Notes under the pieces: model-generated
What the model was told of the DNA's origin: nothing
What the model saw: the letters and a program-made list of their open reading frames with translations, nothing else
The model's database searches: none
Assembly: GCF_048751585.1 (NCBI RefSeq)
Contig: NZ_JAZHOB010000001.1
Location: 434,001 to 498,000, forward strand
Source of the DNA: G025836975 sp048751585
Lineage (GTDB): Bacteria > Pseudomonadota > Gammaproteobacteria > Burkholderiales > Burkholderiaceae_B
DNA: 64,000 nucleotides
Direction: 5' to 3'
Shown: positions 26,057-35,219 of the stretch, piece after piece
Layout: each line of letters starts with the position of its first letter
How positions within the stretch are numbered: position 1 is the first letter of the stretch
Translations under genes and position numbers: made by a program

Positions 26057-28351
26057 TCAGGTAATGCGCGGGGTGTTGGCATCGAGCACGGTCAGCGCCG
26101 CCATGTTGACGATGCGGCGCACTGTGGAGCTGGACGTAAGGATGTGAACCGGCGCATTGACGCCCAGCAGGAAAGGGCCTACCGCCACATTGCCGCCCGC
26201 CGCGGTCTTGAGCAGGTTGTACGCGATGTTGCCCGAATCGACATTGGGGCAGATAAGCAGGTTGGCCTCGCCATGCAGGCGGGTTGTCGGAAGTATGCGC
26301 CGGCGCAGCGACTCGTCGAGTGCGCAGTCGCCATGCATTTCGCCGTCGATTTCCAGTTCGGGCTCGCGTTCGCGGATGATGGCCAGGGCTTCCTGCATTT
26401 TGGCTCCCGACGCGGAGCTTCCCGTGCCGAAATTGGACCGCGACAGCAGAGCCACCTTGGGCTCCATGTTAAGGCGCCGCATTTCCGCCGCGGCCGCGAT
26501 GGTGATTTCGGCCACTTGCTCGGCGTTGGGATTGTCGTTGATGTGGGTATCGGCCAGCGCGATGGTGCGCTCGGCCAACAGCAGGATATTCATGGCGGCG
26601 TAGGTTTTTACGCCCGGAACCTTGCCGATGACCTCATCGATGAAGCGCAGGTGATCCGCATACGCTCCGACGGTGCCGCACACCAGGCCATCGGCATCTC
26701 CCAGGCGCAGCATCATGGCGCCGATCAGGGTCAGCCGGCGGCGCATCTCGACGCGCGCCATTTCCTTGCTGATGCCGCGACGGCACATGATTTCCCAATA
26801 CGTCGTCCAGTACTGATGAAAGCGCTCGTCGTAATCCGGATTGGTGACTTCGACATCCTCGCCCAGCCGGATGCGCAATCCGAACTTCTTGATGCGGTCG
26901 GCCAGCACGGCGGGACGGCCCACAAGGATGGGGCGGGCGAGCTTCTCGTCGACGATGATCTGTACCGCGCGCAGCACGCGCTCTTCTTCGCCCTCCGTGA
27001 ACACGATGCGCGTCTTGCCGCCGTCGCGCACCAGCTTCTTGGCCGTCGAGAACAAGGGCTTCATGAAGGAGCCCGAGCGGTACACAAACTGCTGCAGCTG
27101 CTCGGCATAGCTTTCTATGTCGGCCAACGGGCGCGTCGCCACGCCGTCATCCATGGCGGCCTGGGCCACGGCCACCGCGATGCGCACGATCAGGCGCGGA
27201 TCGAAAGGCTTGGGAATGAAGTATTCGCGGCCGAATGACACGCCGTAGGTGCCGTAGGCCGCCGCCACGACATCGTTCTGCTCTTCCTGGGCCAGCTTGC
27301 AGATGGCCAGCACGGCGGCCTTCTCCATGCCGCGCGTGATTGTGGTGGCGCCGACATCCAGCGCGCCGCGAAAGATATAGGGAAAGCACAGGACATTATT
27401 GACCTGGTTGGGGTAGTCGGAGCGGCCGGTGGCCATGACCACGTCATCGCGCGCCGCATGCGCGTCCTCGGGCAGGATTTCGGGGTTGGGATTAGCCAGC
27501 GCCAGGATCAAAGGACGAGCGGCCATGCGGGCGACCATGTCCGGCTTAAGGACGCCCCCGGCCGACAGGCCCAGGAATACGTCGGCGCCGTCGATAATGT
27601 CGCCCAGAGTCCGTGCAGACGTTTCCTGCGCGAAACGCTGCTTGTCCGGGTCCATGAGCACCGTGCGGCCTTTGTAGACCACGCCTTCGATATCCGAGAC
27701 CCAGATGTTTTCCAGCGGCAGGCCCAGGTCGACCATAAGGTCCAGACAGGACAGCGCGGCCGCACCGGCGCCCGAGACAACCACCTTGACCTTGGCCACT
27801 TCTTTGCCGACCACCTGCAGGCCGTTCAGGAAAGCGGATGAAACGCAAATGGCCGTGCCGTGCTGGTCGTCATGGAACACCGGAATGTTCAGGCGTTCGC
27901 GCAGCTTGCGTTCGACGGTAAAGCACTCCGGCGCCTTGATGTCTTCCAGGTTGATGCCGCCAAAGGTGGGCTCCAGCCCCGCGATGATCTCCACCAGCTT
28001 GTCCGGATCGGTTTCGTTGATCTCGATGTCGAAAACGTCAATGCCGGCGAACTTCTTGAACAGCACCGCCTTGCCTTCCATGACCGGCTTGGAGGCCAGC
28101 GGGCCGATATTGCCCAGGCCCAGCACCGCCGTGCCGTTGGTGATGACGCCAACCAGATTGCCGCGCCCGGTGTAGCGGAAGGCATTCTGTTCATTGGAAA
28201 CGATTTCTTCGCAAGCGGCCGCTACGCCGGGGGAATAGGCCAGGGCCAGGTCCCGTTGATTGGACAACTGCTTGGTCGGCGTGACGGATATTTTTCCGGG
28301 GCGGCCGTGTTCATGGTATTCCAGAGCGGCTTTGCGAAGGGTTTCTTCCAT
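26057..28351 (-). CDS. maeB: NADP-dependent malic enzyme with C-terminal phosphotransacetylase-like domain
   Basis: A 764-residue two-domain protein typical of MaeB. The N-terminal malic enzyme part (about 1-430) contains KISVTPTKQLSNQRDLALAYSPGVA, FHDDQHGTAICVSSA and the nucleotide fold VVVSGAGAAALSCLDLM. The C-terminal part is phosphotransacetylase-like (KTRIVFTEGEEERVLRAVQI...LTSSSTVRRIVNMAALTVLDA) and in homologues acts as a regulatory acetyl-CoA-sensing domain. It decarboxylates malate to pyruvate with NADPH production. It leads the maeB-patatin-barstar operon. Confidence 0.95.
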   Translation of the reverse strand: MEETLRKAALEYHEHGRPGKISVTPTKQLSNQRDLALAYSPGVAAACEEIVSNEQNAFRYTGRGNLVGVITNGTAVLGLGNIGPLASKPVMEGKAVLFKKFAGIDVFDIEINETDPDKLVEIIAGLEPTFGGINLEDIKAPECFTVERKLRERLNIPVFHDDQHGTAICVSSAFLNGLQVVGKEVAKVKVVVSGAGAAALSCLDLMVDLGLPLENIWVSDIEGVVYKGRTVLMDPDKQRFAQETSARTLGDIIDGADVFLGLSAGGVLKPDMVARMAARPLILALANPNPEILPEDAHAARDDVVMATGRSDYPNQVNNVLCFPYIFRGALDVGATTITRGMEKAAVLAICKLAQEEQNDVVAAAYGTYGVSFGREYFIPKPFDPRLIVRIAVAVAQAAMDDGVATRPLADIESYAEQLQQFVYRSGSFMKPLFSTAKKLVRDGGKTRIVFTEGEEERVLRAVQIIVDEKLARPILVGRPAVLADRIKKFGLRIRLGEDVEVTNPDYDERFHQYWTTYWEIMCRRGISKEMARVEMRRRLTLIGAMMLRLGDADGLVCGTVGAYADHLRFIDEVIGKVPGVKTYAAMNILLLAERTIALADTHINDNPNAEQVAEITIAAAAEMRRLNMEPKVALLSRSNFGTGSSASGAKMQEALAIIREREPELEIDGEMHGDCALDESLRRRILPTTRLHGEANLLICPNVDSGNIAYNLLKTAAGGNVAVGPFLLGVNAPVHILTSSSTVRRIVNMAALTVLDANTPRIT

Positions 28352-28454
28352 GGCGAATTCGAATGTCTGAAGTGAAATAGACGCTCATTCTAGTCCCTTG
28401 CCACCGTTTGGAACATGGGGCCATGCATGAAAAAGGCAGGGGCGGCGCCGTTTT

Positions 28455-29381
28455 TTATATGTCCTGTCCCGGATAGGGAAAAAGATCGGAGGGGTCGAAA
28501 AGCGACTTCACCTGAGTGTCCAGTTCGCCGGCTTGCGCGGCCAGGTCGCAAGCGGCCGCCCTGGCCGACGAGTAACGGTCGGCGTAAGCCGGCTCAGAGC
28601 CTGGCCGGGCCGATTGCTCGTCGATGACTACCCACTCCACCCAGCCCAGGTCTCCTCCGTGGCCCAGCAGCAGCTGCGCCAGGTTGACGGCCTGCCCGGG
28701 TCCAGGCGACAAGGCATCCAGCCGATAGCGCGCAGGCCATAGACGATTCTGCCGGCAAGCCTGGGCGTCGGCCCCGGCCGCCAGTTGGAACAGCGACGGA
28801 ACAAGCCGCTGCAAGCGAGCCCCCTGCAGCGGCTTCCGGTTGTTTTCCCCGAAAGGTCCGAGACTGACGTTGGAGCCGTCGGCCAGCATGACGGACGCAT
28901 GCACCACTCCCGACCTGCCGGTTTCGCCCACGGGCCAATCGCACAGGCTGCGATCGGCCAGCCAGGCCGCCACCGTGATGTGGCAAGGCAGGTCGGCAAA
29001 CTGGGCCAGCCCGGCCGCCTCCAGTTCGCCCAACAGGCAGCCGGGCTGGACGAACCATTTGCTGCTGCCCGGCTCCAGCCGCTGGCAGTTGCCCAGGTCG
29101 CGGCCCGGTTCGACCCACAACACAGGCTGGTCGTTCAGCCGGGCGGCATGAGGCACCCCGTCCAGAGCCAGCACCACCTGATATTCGGCGCACAAGGCCA
29201 GGGCCTTGTGAACATCGGATGCCTGCTTGGGCACCAGGCGGGCGCTGCCGGGGCCGTCGCCCTTGTCGAATTCGAAAAATGTACCGGACACCACATTGCG
29301 CACGCGTTGGCAAAAAGCCTCCCAGGGGGTTTGGGAGGTGCGTCGGCCGGTCAGGAAAGCGCGGCGGGACGAAGACTGCAT
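28455..29381 (-). CDS. Degenerate FAD_binding_4-like protein (GlcE/GlcD-type relic)
   Basis: A 308-residue protein whose layout follows a PCMH/FAD_binding_4 domain: SARLVPKQASDVHKALALCAEY, GCLLGELEAAGL, ASVMLADGSNVSLGPFG, LLLGHGGDLGWVEWVVI and the C-terminal SLFDPSDLFPYPGQDI, which mirrors the usual FDPxGxxNPG ending. The flavin-contact motifs are changed: the usual GGG loop reads LDGVPHA, and GSEGTLG reads GHGGDLG. The N-terminus SSRRAFLTGRR looks like a twin-arginine motif but lacks a following hydrophobic stretch. FAD binding is therefore doubtful. Confidence 0.65.
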   Translation of the reverse strand: MQSSSRRAFLTGRRTSQTPWEAFCQRVRNVVSGTFFEFDKGDGPGSARLVPKQASDVHKALALCAEYQVVLALDGVPHAARLNDQPVLWVEPGRDLGNCQRLEPGSSKWFVQPGCLLGELEAAGLAQFADLPCHITVAAWLADRSLCDWPVGETGRSGVVHASVMLADGSNVSLGPFGENNRKPLQGARLQRLVPSLFQLAAGADAQACRQNRLWPARYRLDALSPGPGQAVNLAQLLLGHGGDLGWVEWVVIDEQSARPGSEPAYADRYSSARAAACDLAAQAGELDTQVKSLFDPSDLFPYPGQDI

Positions 29382-29470
29382 GTCTGGATTCCTTTGTACC
29401 TACTTCAAATAAAAGCCCACGGAGAGGCCCACCCATTACAATTGCTGCTTTTGCCTGAGATTTTCGCCTT

Positions 29471-30628
29471 ATGTCCCGTCTTGCCAAGCGTACCGAACAA
29501 GTGATGCCATTCTACGCTGTGGAGCTATTCAAACAGGCCAGCGCCCTGAACGCACAGGGCCGCGACATCATCAGCCTGGGAATCGGCGAACCCGATTTTA
29601 CGGCCCCTGCGCAAGTCGTTGAAACCCTGAATCGCGCCGCCCAGGCCGGGCTAAGCGGATACACGCCCCCGGCCGGCATTGCAACGCTGCGCGACGCGAT
29701 TGCCCACTACTATGCGCAACAGTTCGGCGCGGCCGTCGATCCCGCCCGCGTGATCGTCACGTCGGGCGCGTCGGGAGCGCTGCTGCTGGCCGGCATGGCG
29801 CTGATCAATCCCGGCGACGAAGTACTCATGCCGGATCCTTCCTATCCGGCCAACCAGAACTTCGTTACCGGATCAGGCGGCATACCAAGGCTGATTCCCT
29901 GCTCGGCCGACCAGCGCTTCCAGCTCGGCGCCGACGACATACGCAAGCATTGGGGCCCGGCAACCCGCGGCGTGCTGATCGCATCGCCCAGCAATCCCAC
30001 CGGAACGACCATCGCCCGGGAAGACCTGAAGGCGCTGATCGCCGAAGTCAGGCAGCGCGACGGCTTCATCATCATGGACGAGATCTATCTGGGTCTTTAC
30101 TATGGCGATGCGCCGCAAAGCGCGCTTACGCTGGATGACGACATCGTCATCATCAACAGCTTCTCCAAATACTTCCACATGACGGGCTGGCGCCTGGGCT
30201 GGCTGATCGTCCCCGAGTCCATGGTTGCGGCGATCGAGAAGCTGGCGGCCAGCTTGGCGATCTGCGCGCCCGCTCTGGCCCAGCATGCGGCCTTGACCTG
30301 TTTCGAGCCCGAGGTCATGCGCATCTACGAAAACCGGCGCCTGTCATTCAAGGAAAGAAGGGACTATCTATTGCCCGAATTCGAACGCCTGGGCCTGCAT
30401 GTTCCGGTGGCGCCCGACGGCGCGTTCTACATCTACGCCGATATCCGGGCGCACAGCCGGGACAGCAGCGATTTTTCGCACAGGCTGCTGCATGAAGCGG
30501 GTGTGGCGGCGGTGCCGGGTCTGGATTTTGGGCCGGCTCACGCCGCGCACAGCATGCGTTTTTCGTATGCGACGGGGCTGGATCGCCTTAAGGAAGCCGT
30601 AAGCCGCATGGAGCGCTTCCTGGCCTGA
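29471..30628 (+). CDS. Pyridoxal-phosphate aminotransferase (class I/II)
   Basis: A 385-residue fold-type I aminotransferase. IISLGIGEPDFTAPAQVVE and SGYTPPAGIATLRDAIA are typical of the aspartate/alanine aminotransferase subgroup. Other landmarks are SPSNPTGTTI, IMDEIYLGLYYG, the PLP-lysine segment INSFSKYFHMTGWRLGWLIVP (Lys about residue 234), and the substrate-binding Arg in the MRFSYAT segment. The specific amino acid cannot be assigned; alanine- or aspartate-type activity is most likely. Its promoter must lie in the 89-bp divergent region shared with the FAD-like gene. Confidence 0.92.
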   Translation: MSRLAKRTEQVMPFYAVELFKQASALNAQGRDIISLGIGEPDFTAPAQVVETLNRAAQAGLSGYTPPAGIATLRDAIAHYYAQQFGAAVDPARVIVTSGASGALLLAGMALINPGDEVLMPDPSYPANQNFVTGSGGIPRLIPCSADQRFQLGADDIRKHWGPATRGVLIASPSNPTGTTIAREDLKALIAEVRQRDGFIIMDEIYLGLYYGDAPQSALTLDDDIVIINSFSKYFHMTGWRLGWLIVPESMVAAIEKLAASLAICAPALAQHAALTCFEPEVMRIYENRRLSFKERRDYLLPEFERLGLHVPVAPDGAFYIYADIRAHSRDSSDFSHRLLHEAGVAAVPGLDFGPAHAAHSMRFSYATGLDRLKEAVSRMERFLA

Positions 30629-30630
30629 TC

Positions 30631-30654
30631 AAAAAAACCGCAAAAGACGCGGCT
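30631..30654 (-). terminator. Weak rho-independent terminator after the transglycosylase gene
   Basis: Read leftward, GCCGCGTCTTTTGCGG forms a short CCGC/GCGG stem followed by seven T residues. It lies about 15 bp past the stop of the leftward transglycosylase gene and immediately after the aminotransferase stop on the other strand. The stem is short, so confidence is low. Confidence 0.4.
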
Positions 30655-30664
30655 GAAATGCGCG

Positions 30665-31483
30665 CTAGCGCCGCACAGGAATGCCCGAGGCCAGGGCGAT
30701 GCGCCGCCATTCGGCGATGACCTTGGCCCCGTAGCCGCCGTCGCCGGGACCTGTGGCGCCCACGTAACAGGCCAGGCCGCCTTCCACCGAACCGCGCCGC
30801 TTGATGCAGTCGTACAGAATTTGGACGCCCACCCGCATGTTTGCAATGGGATTCAGGGCGGCCATGGTCCCGTCGCTGAAGGATTCGAACTTGTCTTTAT
30901 GCACGCTGGTCATCACCTGCATCAGCCCCTGCGCCCCCACATGGCTTTCCGCAAACGGGTTGTAGCGGGACTCGATGGCAATGACCGCCAGGATCAGTTG
31001 CGGGTCCAGGGCCTTTTCCTTGCCCACCACAAAAGCCGTATTGACGAGCGCGCCCGCAACGCTGTGGGCGATCTTGTATTTGCGGGCAATATAACTGCGC
31101 AGGGCCTGCGCCTGGCTGCCGGTCATGCCGGCCGCATGCCGGCCAGCCAGCGAAGCCTTTAGGGCATTGCTGAAGTTGAGCAGGCCAGTTGCGGCCGGCG
31201 CCGCCGCTGCCGCCTCGGCGGCGCCGGCCGCGGCAAATGAGTCGTCGTCGGCGAACGAGGCCAGCATGTCCTGCTTGAGCCCATCCGGGCGCAAGGCTAT
31301 GATCAATGCCTCGTGTATCTGCCTTGCCTGTTCGCGCAAAGAAGGCACGGCCGCGCTCAGCACCACGGTGACCAGCACGGCGATCCCAAGGTAAATGGCG
31401 CAGACATGCACGAATTCGCCAAGCTGGTAACCGGCTGTGCGCATGGAACGACTGACCATGCTATCGGAACCAATGACCGCCAT
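30665..31483 (-). CDS. Membrane-anchored lytic transglycosylase (SLT domain)
   Basis: About 272 residues. A hydrophobic N-terminal segment (ICAIYLGIAVLVTVVLSAAV, roughly 25-50) suggests a membrane anchor. An Ala-rich linker leads to a C-terminal SLT domain: ILAVIAIESRYNPFAES with the catalytic Glu, GAQGLMQVMTSVH, and LNPIANMRVGVQILYD, GGLACYVGATG. It cleaves peptidoglycan glycan strands. The ATG at 31483 (MAVIGSD) has GGAAGGGG upstream; the upstream TTG at 31498 is inside that ribosome site and is rejected. Confidence 0.88.
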   Translation of the reverse strand: MAVIGSDSMVSRSMRTAGYQLGEFVHVCAIYLGIAVLVTVVLSAAVPSLREQARQIHEALIIALRPDGLKQDMLASFADDDSFAAAGAAEAAAAAPAATGLLNFSNALKASLAGRHAAGMTGSQAQALRSYIARKYKIAHSVAGALVNTAFVVGKEKALDPQLILAVIAIESRYNPFAESHVGAQGLMQVMTSVHKDKFESFSDGTMAALNPIANMRVGVQILYDCIKRRGSVEGGLACYVGATGPGDGGYGAKVIAEWRRIALASGIPVRR

Positions 31484-31575
31484 TGCGCCCCTTCCCAATA
31501 AAATAGAGAACGTCGATGTTAACCTTCTCTGGTCGGAATGATGTAACCCGACTGTAACCTGACTGGCCTAATCCT

Positions 31576-33120
31576 GTGAAATATCGTGATCTAAGAGACT
31601 TCATCGCCCAACTCGAAGCCAAAGGCGAGCTCAAGCGCGTGGCGCATCCGGTTTCCACCGATCTGGAAATGACCGAGATCAGCGACCGTGTGCTGCGTGC
31701 CGAAGGCCCCGCCCTGCTCTTCGAGCAGGTCATGCACAAGGGCCAGGCGGCGCAAGTGCCTGTGTTGACCAATCTGTTCGGGACGCCCCGGCGGGTGGCC
31801 TGGGGCATGGGGGCTGAGGACGTCGGCGCACTGCGCCAGACGGGCGAGCTGCTGGCGTCCCTGCGCGAACCCGAGCCTCCGCGCGGACTGCGCGATGCCC
31901 TGGCCACCGTATCGATGCTTAAAGCCGCGCTGTGGGACATGAGCCCAAAAACCATCAAGGGCGCCGCCTGCCAGGAAGTCGTGCTGGAAGGCGACGACGT
32001 GGACCTGGACCGGATTCCCTTGCAACGCTGCTGGCCGGGCGACGTCGCCCCCCTGCTGACCTGGGGCCTGGTCATAACGCGCGGGCCCAACGCCAAGCGC
32101 CAGAACCTGGGCATCTACCGCCAGCAACTCATCGGCCGCAACAAGCTCATCATGCGTTGGCTGTCGCATCGCGGCGGCGCCCTGGATTTCCGGGACCACG
32201 CCCTGGCCCATCCCGGCAAGCCTTTTCCCATCGCCGTTGCGCTGGGCGCCGACCCCGCCACCATACTGGGCGCGGTCACGCCGGTACCCGATAGCCTGTC
32301 CGAATACCAGTTCGCGGGCTTGCTGCGCGGCTCGCGCACGGAAGTGACCAAGGCGCTGGGCAGTGATCTGTCTGTGCCGGCCTTTGCCGAAATCGTCCTG
32401 GAAGGACACATACTGCCGTCGTCCGACAGCCGCGCCATCGAGCCCGTGCCGCCCGAAGGCGTCGCCGCACCCGCCGACACCGGATACGAAATGGCGCTGG
32501 AAGGCCCTTACGGCGACCATACCGGCTACTACAACGAACAGGATTGGTTTCCGGTCTTTACCGTGGAGCGCATCACGATGCGCCGCAATCCCATTTACCA
32601 CAGCACCTACACCGGCAAGCCTCCCGATGAGCCGGCCGTCCTTGGCGTGGCCCTGAACGAAGTATTCGTGCCGCTGCTGAAACGGCAGTTGCCCGAAATC
32701 GTGGACTTCTACCTGCCCCCTGAAGGATGCAGCTACCGCCTGGCGGTGGTTTCCATGCGCAAGCAATATCCCGGCCATGCAAAGCGCGTGATGTTCGGCC
32801 TATGGAGCGTATTGCGCCAGTTCATGTACACCAAGTTCATTGTCGTGGTCGATCACGACATCAACCCACGCGACTGGAAGGAAGTCGTATGGGCAATGAC
32901 CACCCGCATGGATCCCGTCCGGGATACGGTCCTGGTCGAAAACACCCCTATCGACTATCTGGACTTCGCTTCGCCGGTTTCGGGCCTGGGCGGCAAAATG
33001 GGCCTGGACGCCACCAACAAATGGCCGGGCGAAACCCAGCGCGAATGGGGCACGCCCATTGAAATGGACGCCGCGGTCAAGACGCGCATAGACGCCATCT
33101 GGGGCGAGTTGGGCCTGTAG
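31576..33120 (+). CDS. ubiD: 4-hydroxy-3-polyprenylbenzoate decarboxylase UbiD
   Basis: A 514-residue UbiD-family decarboxylase, close to the usual 490-520. It opens MKYRDLRDFIAQLEAKGELK and contains LQRCWPGDVAPLLTWGLVITRGP, NLGIYRQQLIGRNKLIMRWLSHRGGA, EGPYGDHTGYYN and KFIVVVDHDINPRDWKEVVWAM, all characteristic. It removes the carboxyl group in ubiquinone biosynthesis, using prenylated FMN made by UbiX (not in this window). Divergent from the transglycosylase gene with a 92-bp spacer. Confidence 0.95.
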   Translation: MKYRDLRDFIAQLEAKGELKRVAHPVSTDLEMTEISDRVLRAEGPALLFEQVMHKGQAAQVPVLTNLFGTPRRVAWGMGAEDVGALRQTGELLASLREPEPPRGLRDALATVSMLKAALWDMSPKTIKGAACQEVVLEGDDVDLDRIPLQRCWPGDVAPLLTWGLVITRGPNAKRQNLGIYRQQLIGRNKLIMRWLSHRGGALDFRDHALAHPGKPFPIAVALGADPATILGAVTPVPDSLSEYQFAGLLRGSRTEVTKALGSDLSVPAFAEIVLEGHILPSSDSRAIEPVPPEGVAAPADTGYEMALEGPYGDHTGYYNEQDWFPVFTVERITMRRNPIYHSTYTGKPPDEPAVLGVALNEVFVPLLKRQLPEIVDFYLPPEGCSYRLAVVSMRKQYPGHAKRVMFGLWSVLRQFMYTKFIVVVDHDINPRDWKEVVWAMTTRMDPVRDTVLVENTPIDYLDFASPVSGLGGKMGLDATNKWPGETQREWGTPIEMDAAVKTRIDAIWGELGL

Positions 33121-33172
33121 CCTTCAGACAGGCGGCAGGCGCTTTCCGCGCAGGCCGTCCATTCAGGGACGC

Positions 33173-33514
33173 TCAGCCCTCTTTGCGGTTCATGCTGCGA
33201 GCCACCTGCCAGCTAAGCAGCAGGCCCGCGCCGATACGCCACCAGCGACGGCGCTTGCCCATCCCGCCCAGGACGGCGGATACGCTGGACGCAAGCAGGG
33301 GGTAGCGCCTCGTCAGCGTAAGCGCCTGGAATATCCAATCGGTCGGCGACTTGCTTGAGGCTTTGGGAAAGGCGCTGCGCAGCATGGCGCGCGGCGTCAG
33401 CGCCTCGCCCAGACTCCGGACGCCGCGCGCCATGCTTTGCCGCTCCAGAGCGGCGCGAGCGCGCAGAAGCTCGATTTTCAGGGCGCGTTCCCGGGCCGGC
33501 TGGCTTGGCTTCAT
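33173..33514 (-). CDS. Small YqjK-like envelope-associated protein
   Basis: A 113-residue basic protein (MKPSQPARERALKIELLRAR...). The N-terminal half is Arg/Leu-rich and helical; the C-terminal half has moderately hydrophobic stretches near RYPLLASSVSAVLGG and WWRIGAGLLLSWQVA, ending RSMNRKEG. Length, composition and position after YqjD- and YqjE-like genes resemble the YqjK-like family. Start 33514 overlaps the upstream stop (33511-33513) as ATGA. No function is known. Confidence 0.75.
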   Translation of the reverse strand: MKPSQPARERALKIELLRARAALERQSMARGVRSLGEALTPRAMLRSAFPKASSKSPTDWIFQALTLTRRYPLLASSVSAVLGGMGKRRRWWRIGAGLLLSWQVARSMNRKEG

Positions 33515-33927
33515 GGCAGATCCTTGTTGGCGGGCCAATCGGGAGCCGACGGCGAGGGATCGCGCAGGCGCTCCACCAAAGCCAGGTCGCGGCGCAGTTC
33601 ATCGACGGTCGCCGAAAAAGGCATGGGTGAGAACAGCAGCTTGCGGCGCACAGCCCAAAACAAGCCCACCCCCAGCACCGCATATAGCAAGGCCAGGAAA
33701 CCCAGCGCCAGATAGCGCTGATCCGTCGGCCAGAAATACAGCGCCACCGCTATCGAAAAGACCAGTACGGCCAAGGTGAGAAACAGCAGCGCCCCGAAGG
33801 CCATGCCCAGGATGGCAATCAGATTCGATTTCTGCTCGGAGGCCTCGAGCGAGAACAGTTCGAGGCGCGTGCGCACGATGGAAAGCAGCGTGCAGGCCAG
33901 ATCGCCTACCGATTGTCGAAGCGCCAT
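33511..33927 (-). CDS. Phage-holin-family / YqjE-like inner-membrane protein
   Basis: A 138-residue protein with an amphipathic N-terminus (SVGDLACTLLSIVRTRLELFSLEASEQK) followed by two strong membrane helices (about 36-65, LIAILGMAFGALLFLTLAVLVFSIAVALYF, and about 72-92, LALGFLALLYAVLGVGLFWAV), as in YqjE (Pfam phage_holin_3_6). Despite the family name there is no phage context. It is the middle gene of a YqjD/ElaB-YqjE-YqjK-like trio, conserved in many proteobacteria and linked in E. coli to ribosome association at the membrane and stress. Confidence 0.85.
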   Translation of the reverse strand: MALRQSVGDLACTLLSIVRTRLELFSLEASEQKSNLIAILGMAFGALLFLTLAVLVFSIAVALYFWPTDQRYLALGFLALLYAVLGVGLFWAVRRKLLFSPMPFSATVDELRRDLALVERLRDPSPSAPDWPANKDLP

Positions 33928-33969
33928 AGATCGCCCTTTACGATGGATGGGTCGTGAGGGGTTGCCCGC

Positions 33970-34287
33970 CTAGCGGCGGCAAATCAAGGCGCCAATCAGC
34001 ACCCCTGCCAAGCCTGCCATACCGATGGCTTGCCAGGGATTGTCATGGACATAGTCGTCGGTTGCCCGCGCCGCCCGGCGGCCGCGCTCCAACAAGGCGT
34101 CCTGAGTATCGTACAGCGCCTCGCGCGTGCGCTTGAGCGAACGCATGGCGCTTTCACGCAGCTCCGCCGCCTTGTCGCCCGTCGCTTCAGCGGCTTCCCG
34201 CAGAAGCTTCTCGGCATCGTCCAGGCTTTCCTTGACGCTTTCGATGAATTCCTCTTCGCTTGCTTGAACGTTTTTCTTTGTTGCCAT
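33970..34287 (-). CDS. ElaB/YqjD-like ribosome-associated membrane protein (DUF883)
   Basis: A 105-residue protein: a long charged helix (VQASEEEFIESVKESLDDAEKLLREAAEATGDKAAELRESAMR) and a short C-terminal hydrophobic anchor (PWQAIGMAGLAGVLIGALICRR). This is the standard DUF883/YqjD layout; in E. coli, family members bind ribosomes and tether them to the inner membrane in stationary phase. It is first in the leftward trio, 42 bp ahead of the YqjE-like gene. Confidence 0.9.
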   Translation of the reverse strand: MATKKNVQASEEEFIESVKESLDDAEKLLREAAEATGDKAAELRESAMRSLKRTREALYDTQDALLERGRRAARATDDYVHDNPWQAIGMAGLAGVLIGALICRR

Positions 34288-34359
34288 GATCAGCTCCTAA
34301 ATCAAGAGTCGGTTAACACAATACTACGGCACAACTAAAAACCTGCAATCCGGATGCGG

Positions 34360-35088
34360 CTATTCAAGCCGGGTTACCTCGACCAGCGACGTCACGCCGC
34401 TTTGCTGGCTTTCTTGCTTCATCACCATATGCACATCGGGACAGAACCAATCGGTGACCGACGAGGTCATGCCAGGCACAGGCAAGACCAGCCCGTTGAA
34501 TGAAGCCTGCGTGGGCTCGGTCCGGCGCGTATAACGCACCGGCCAGCATGACTGCTCGCCGGCCGCCGTTTGCATGGCCTGGCGTTCGCCCACGGTTTTT
34601 TGCCCGGTATGGACAACGATAGGCTGCGTCTGGACGGCCTTCTTGTCAAGATTGATCTGAAAGCGAAGGGCCGGGAAAGTCTGGCCAGCCCGCGTAATGG
34701 GCTCGCCATAAGCGAATAGCCCCAGCATGCGCAGATCGAACTTGCCGTTCACCGGCTCGCGCTTGCCCTGGGCGTCGCGCCGCTCGAAGGTCGCCTTGCC
34801 GTTCTTGACAGCCATCCAGTAATCGATCGAGGACTTGCCGGGCGGCAAGCCTGCCAGCCCGAACGTGGCCGTGCCCCGCACCCGCGCTTGGCAATCATCG
34901 CCCTTCTTGCTGACTTCGGAAAAGGCTAGGTCGGCGCCCAATTGCATGCCGCCCGAGCCGGTAAGCTGCGCCCGGCCGCCATCATGCATGAATGGCGCCT
35001 GGCACAGGCCCGCCATGGCCGGGCTTCCCGCCAAGCCCAGCAGCAATCCCGCAAGACCCCAATACCAATGTGCACAACGCATAGACAT
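34360..35088 (-). CDS. Secreted protein of unknown function
   Basis: About 242 residues. The N-terminus (MSMRCAHWYWGLAGLLLGLAG then SPAMA) is a clear Sec signal peptide with cleavage after AMA. The mature part has paired Cys residues (GLCQAPF, DDCQARV, QSCWPV, DWFCPD), compatible with disulfides in the periplasm. Segments like FALAGLPPGKSSIDYWMAV-type beta-rich sequence do not identify a family for me. Start 35088 has CAGG upstream; 35115 is an alternative. It stands alone between the YqjD-like gene and upp. Confidence 0.7.
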   Translation of the reverse strand: MSMRCAHWYWGLAGLLLGLAGSPAMAGLCQAPFMHDGGRAQLTGSGGMQLGADLAFSEVSKKGDDCQARVRGTATFGLAGLPPGKSSIDYWMAVKNGKATFERRDAQGKREPVNGKFDLRMLGLFAYGEPITRAGQTFPALRFQINLDKKAVQTQPIVVHTGQKTVGERQAMQTAAGEQSCWPVRYTRRTEPTQASFNGLVLPVPGMTSSVTDWFCPDVHMVMKQESQQSGVTSLVEVTRLE

Positions 35089-35219
35089 CGCCTGAGTAAC
35101 ATGCCGAGCTTTCATACTACCTTATTTGCACGCAACGCTCTGGGCATTTGACGATGAAACGTTAGAAATCATGTACGTGGGTTACATCCGAATCTGATTC
35201 GATCAAAGCCGGCGGATTG

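Noticed and set aside
33511..33927. Prophage holin
   Set aside because: The family name is historical; the gene is part of a YqjD/YqjE/YqjK-like chromosomal trio with no phage genes nearby.
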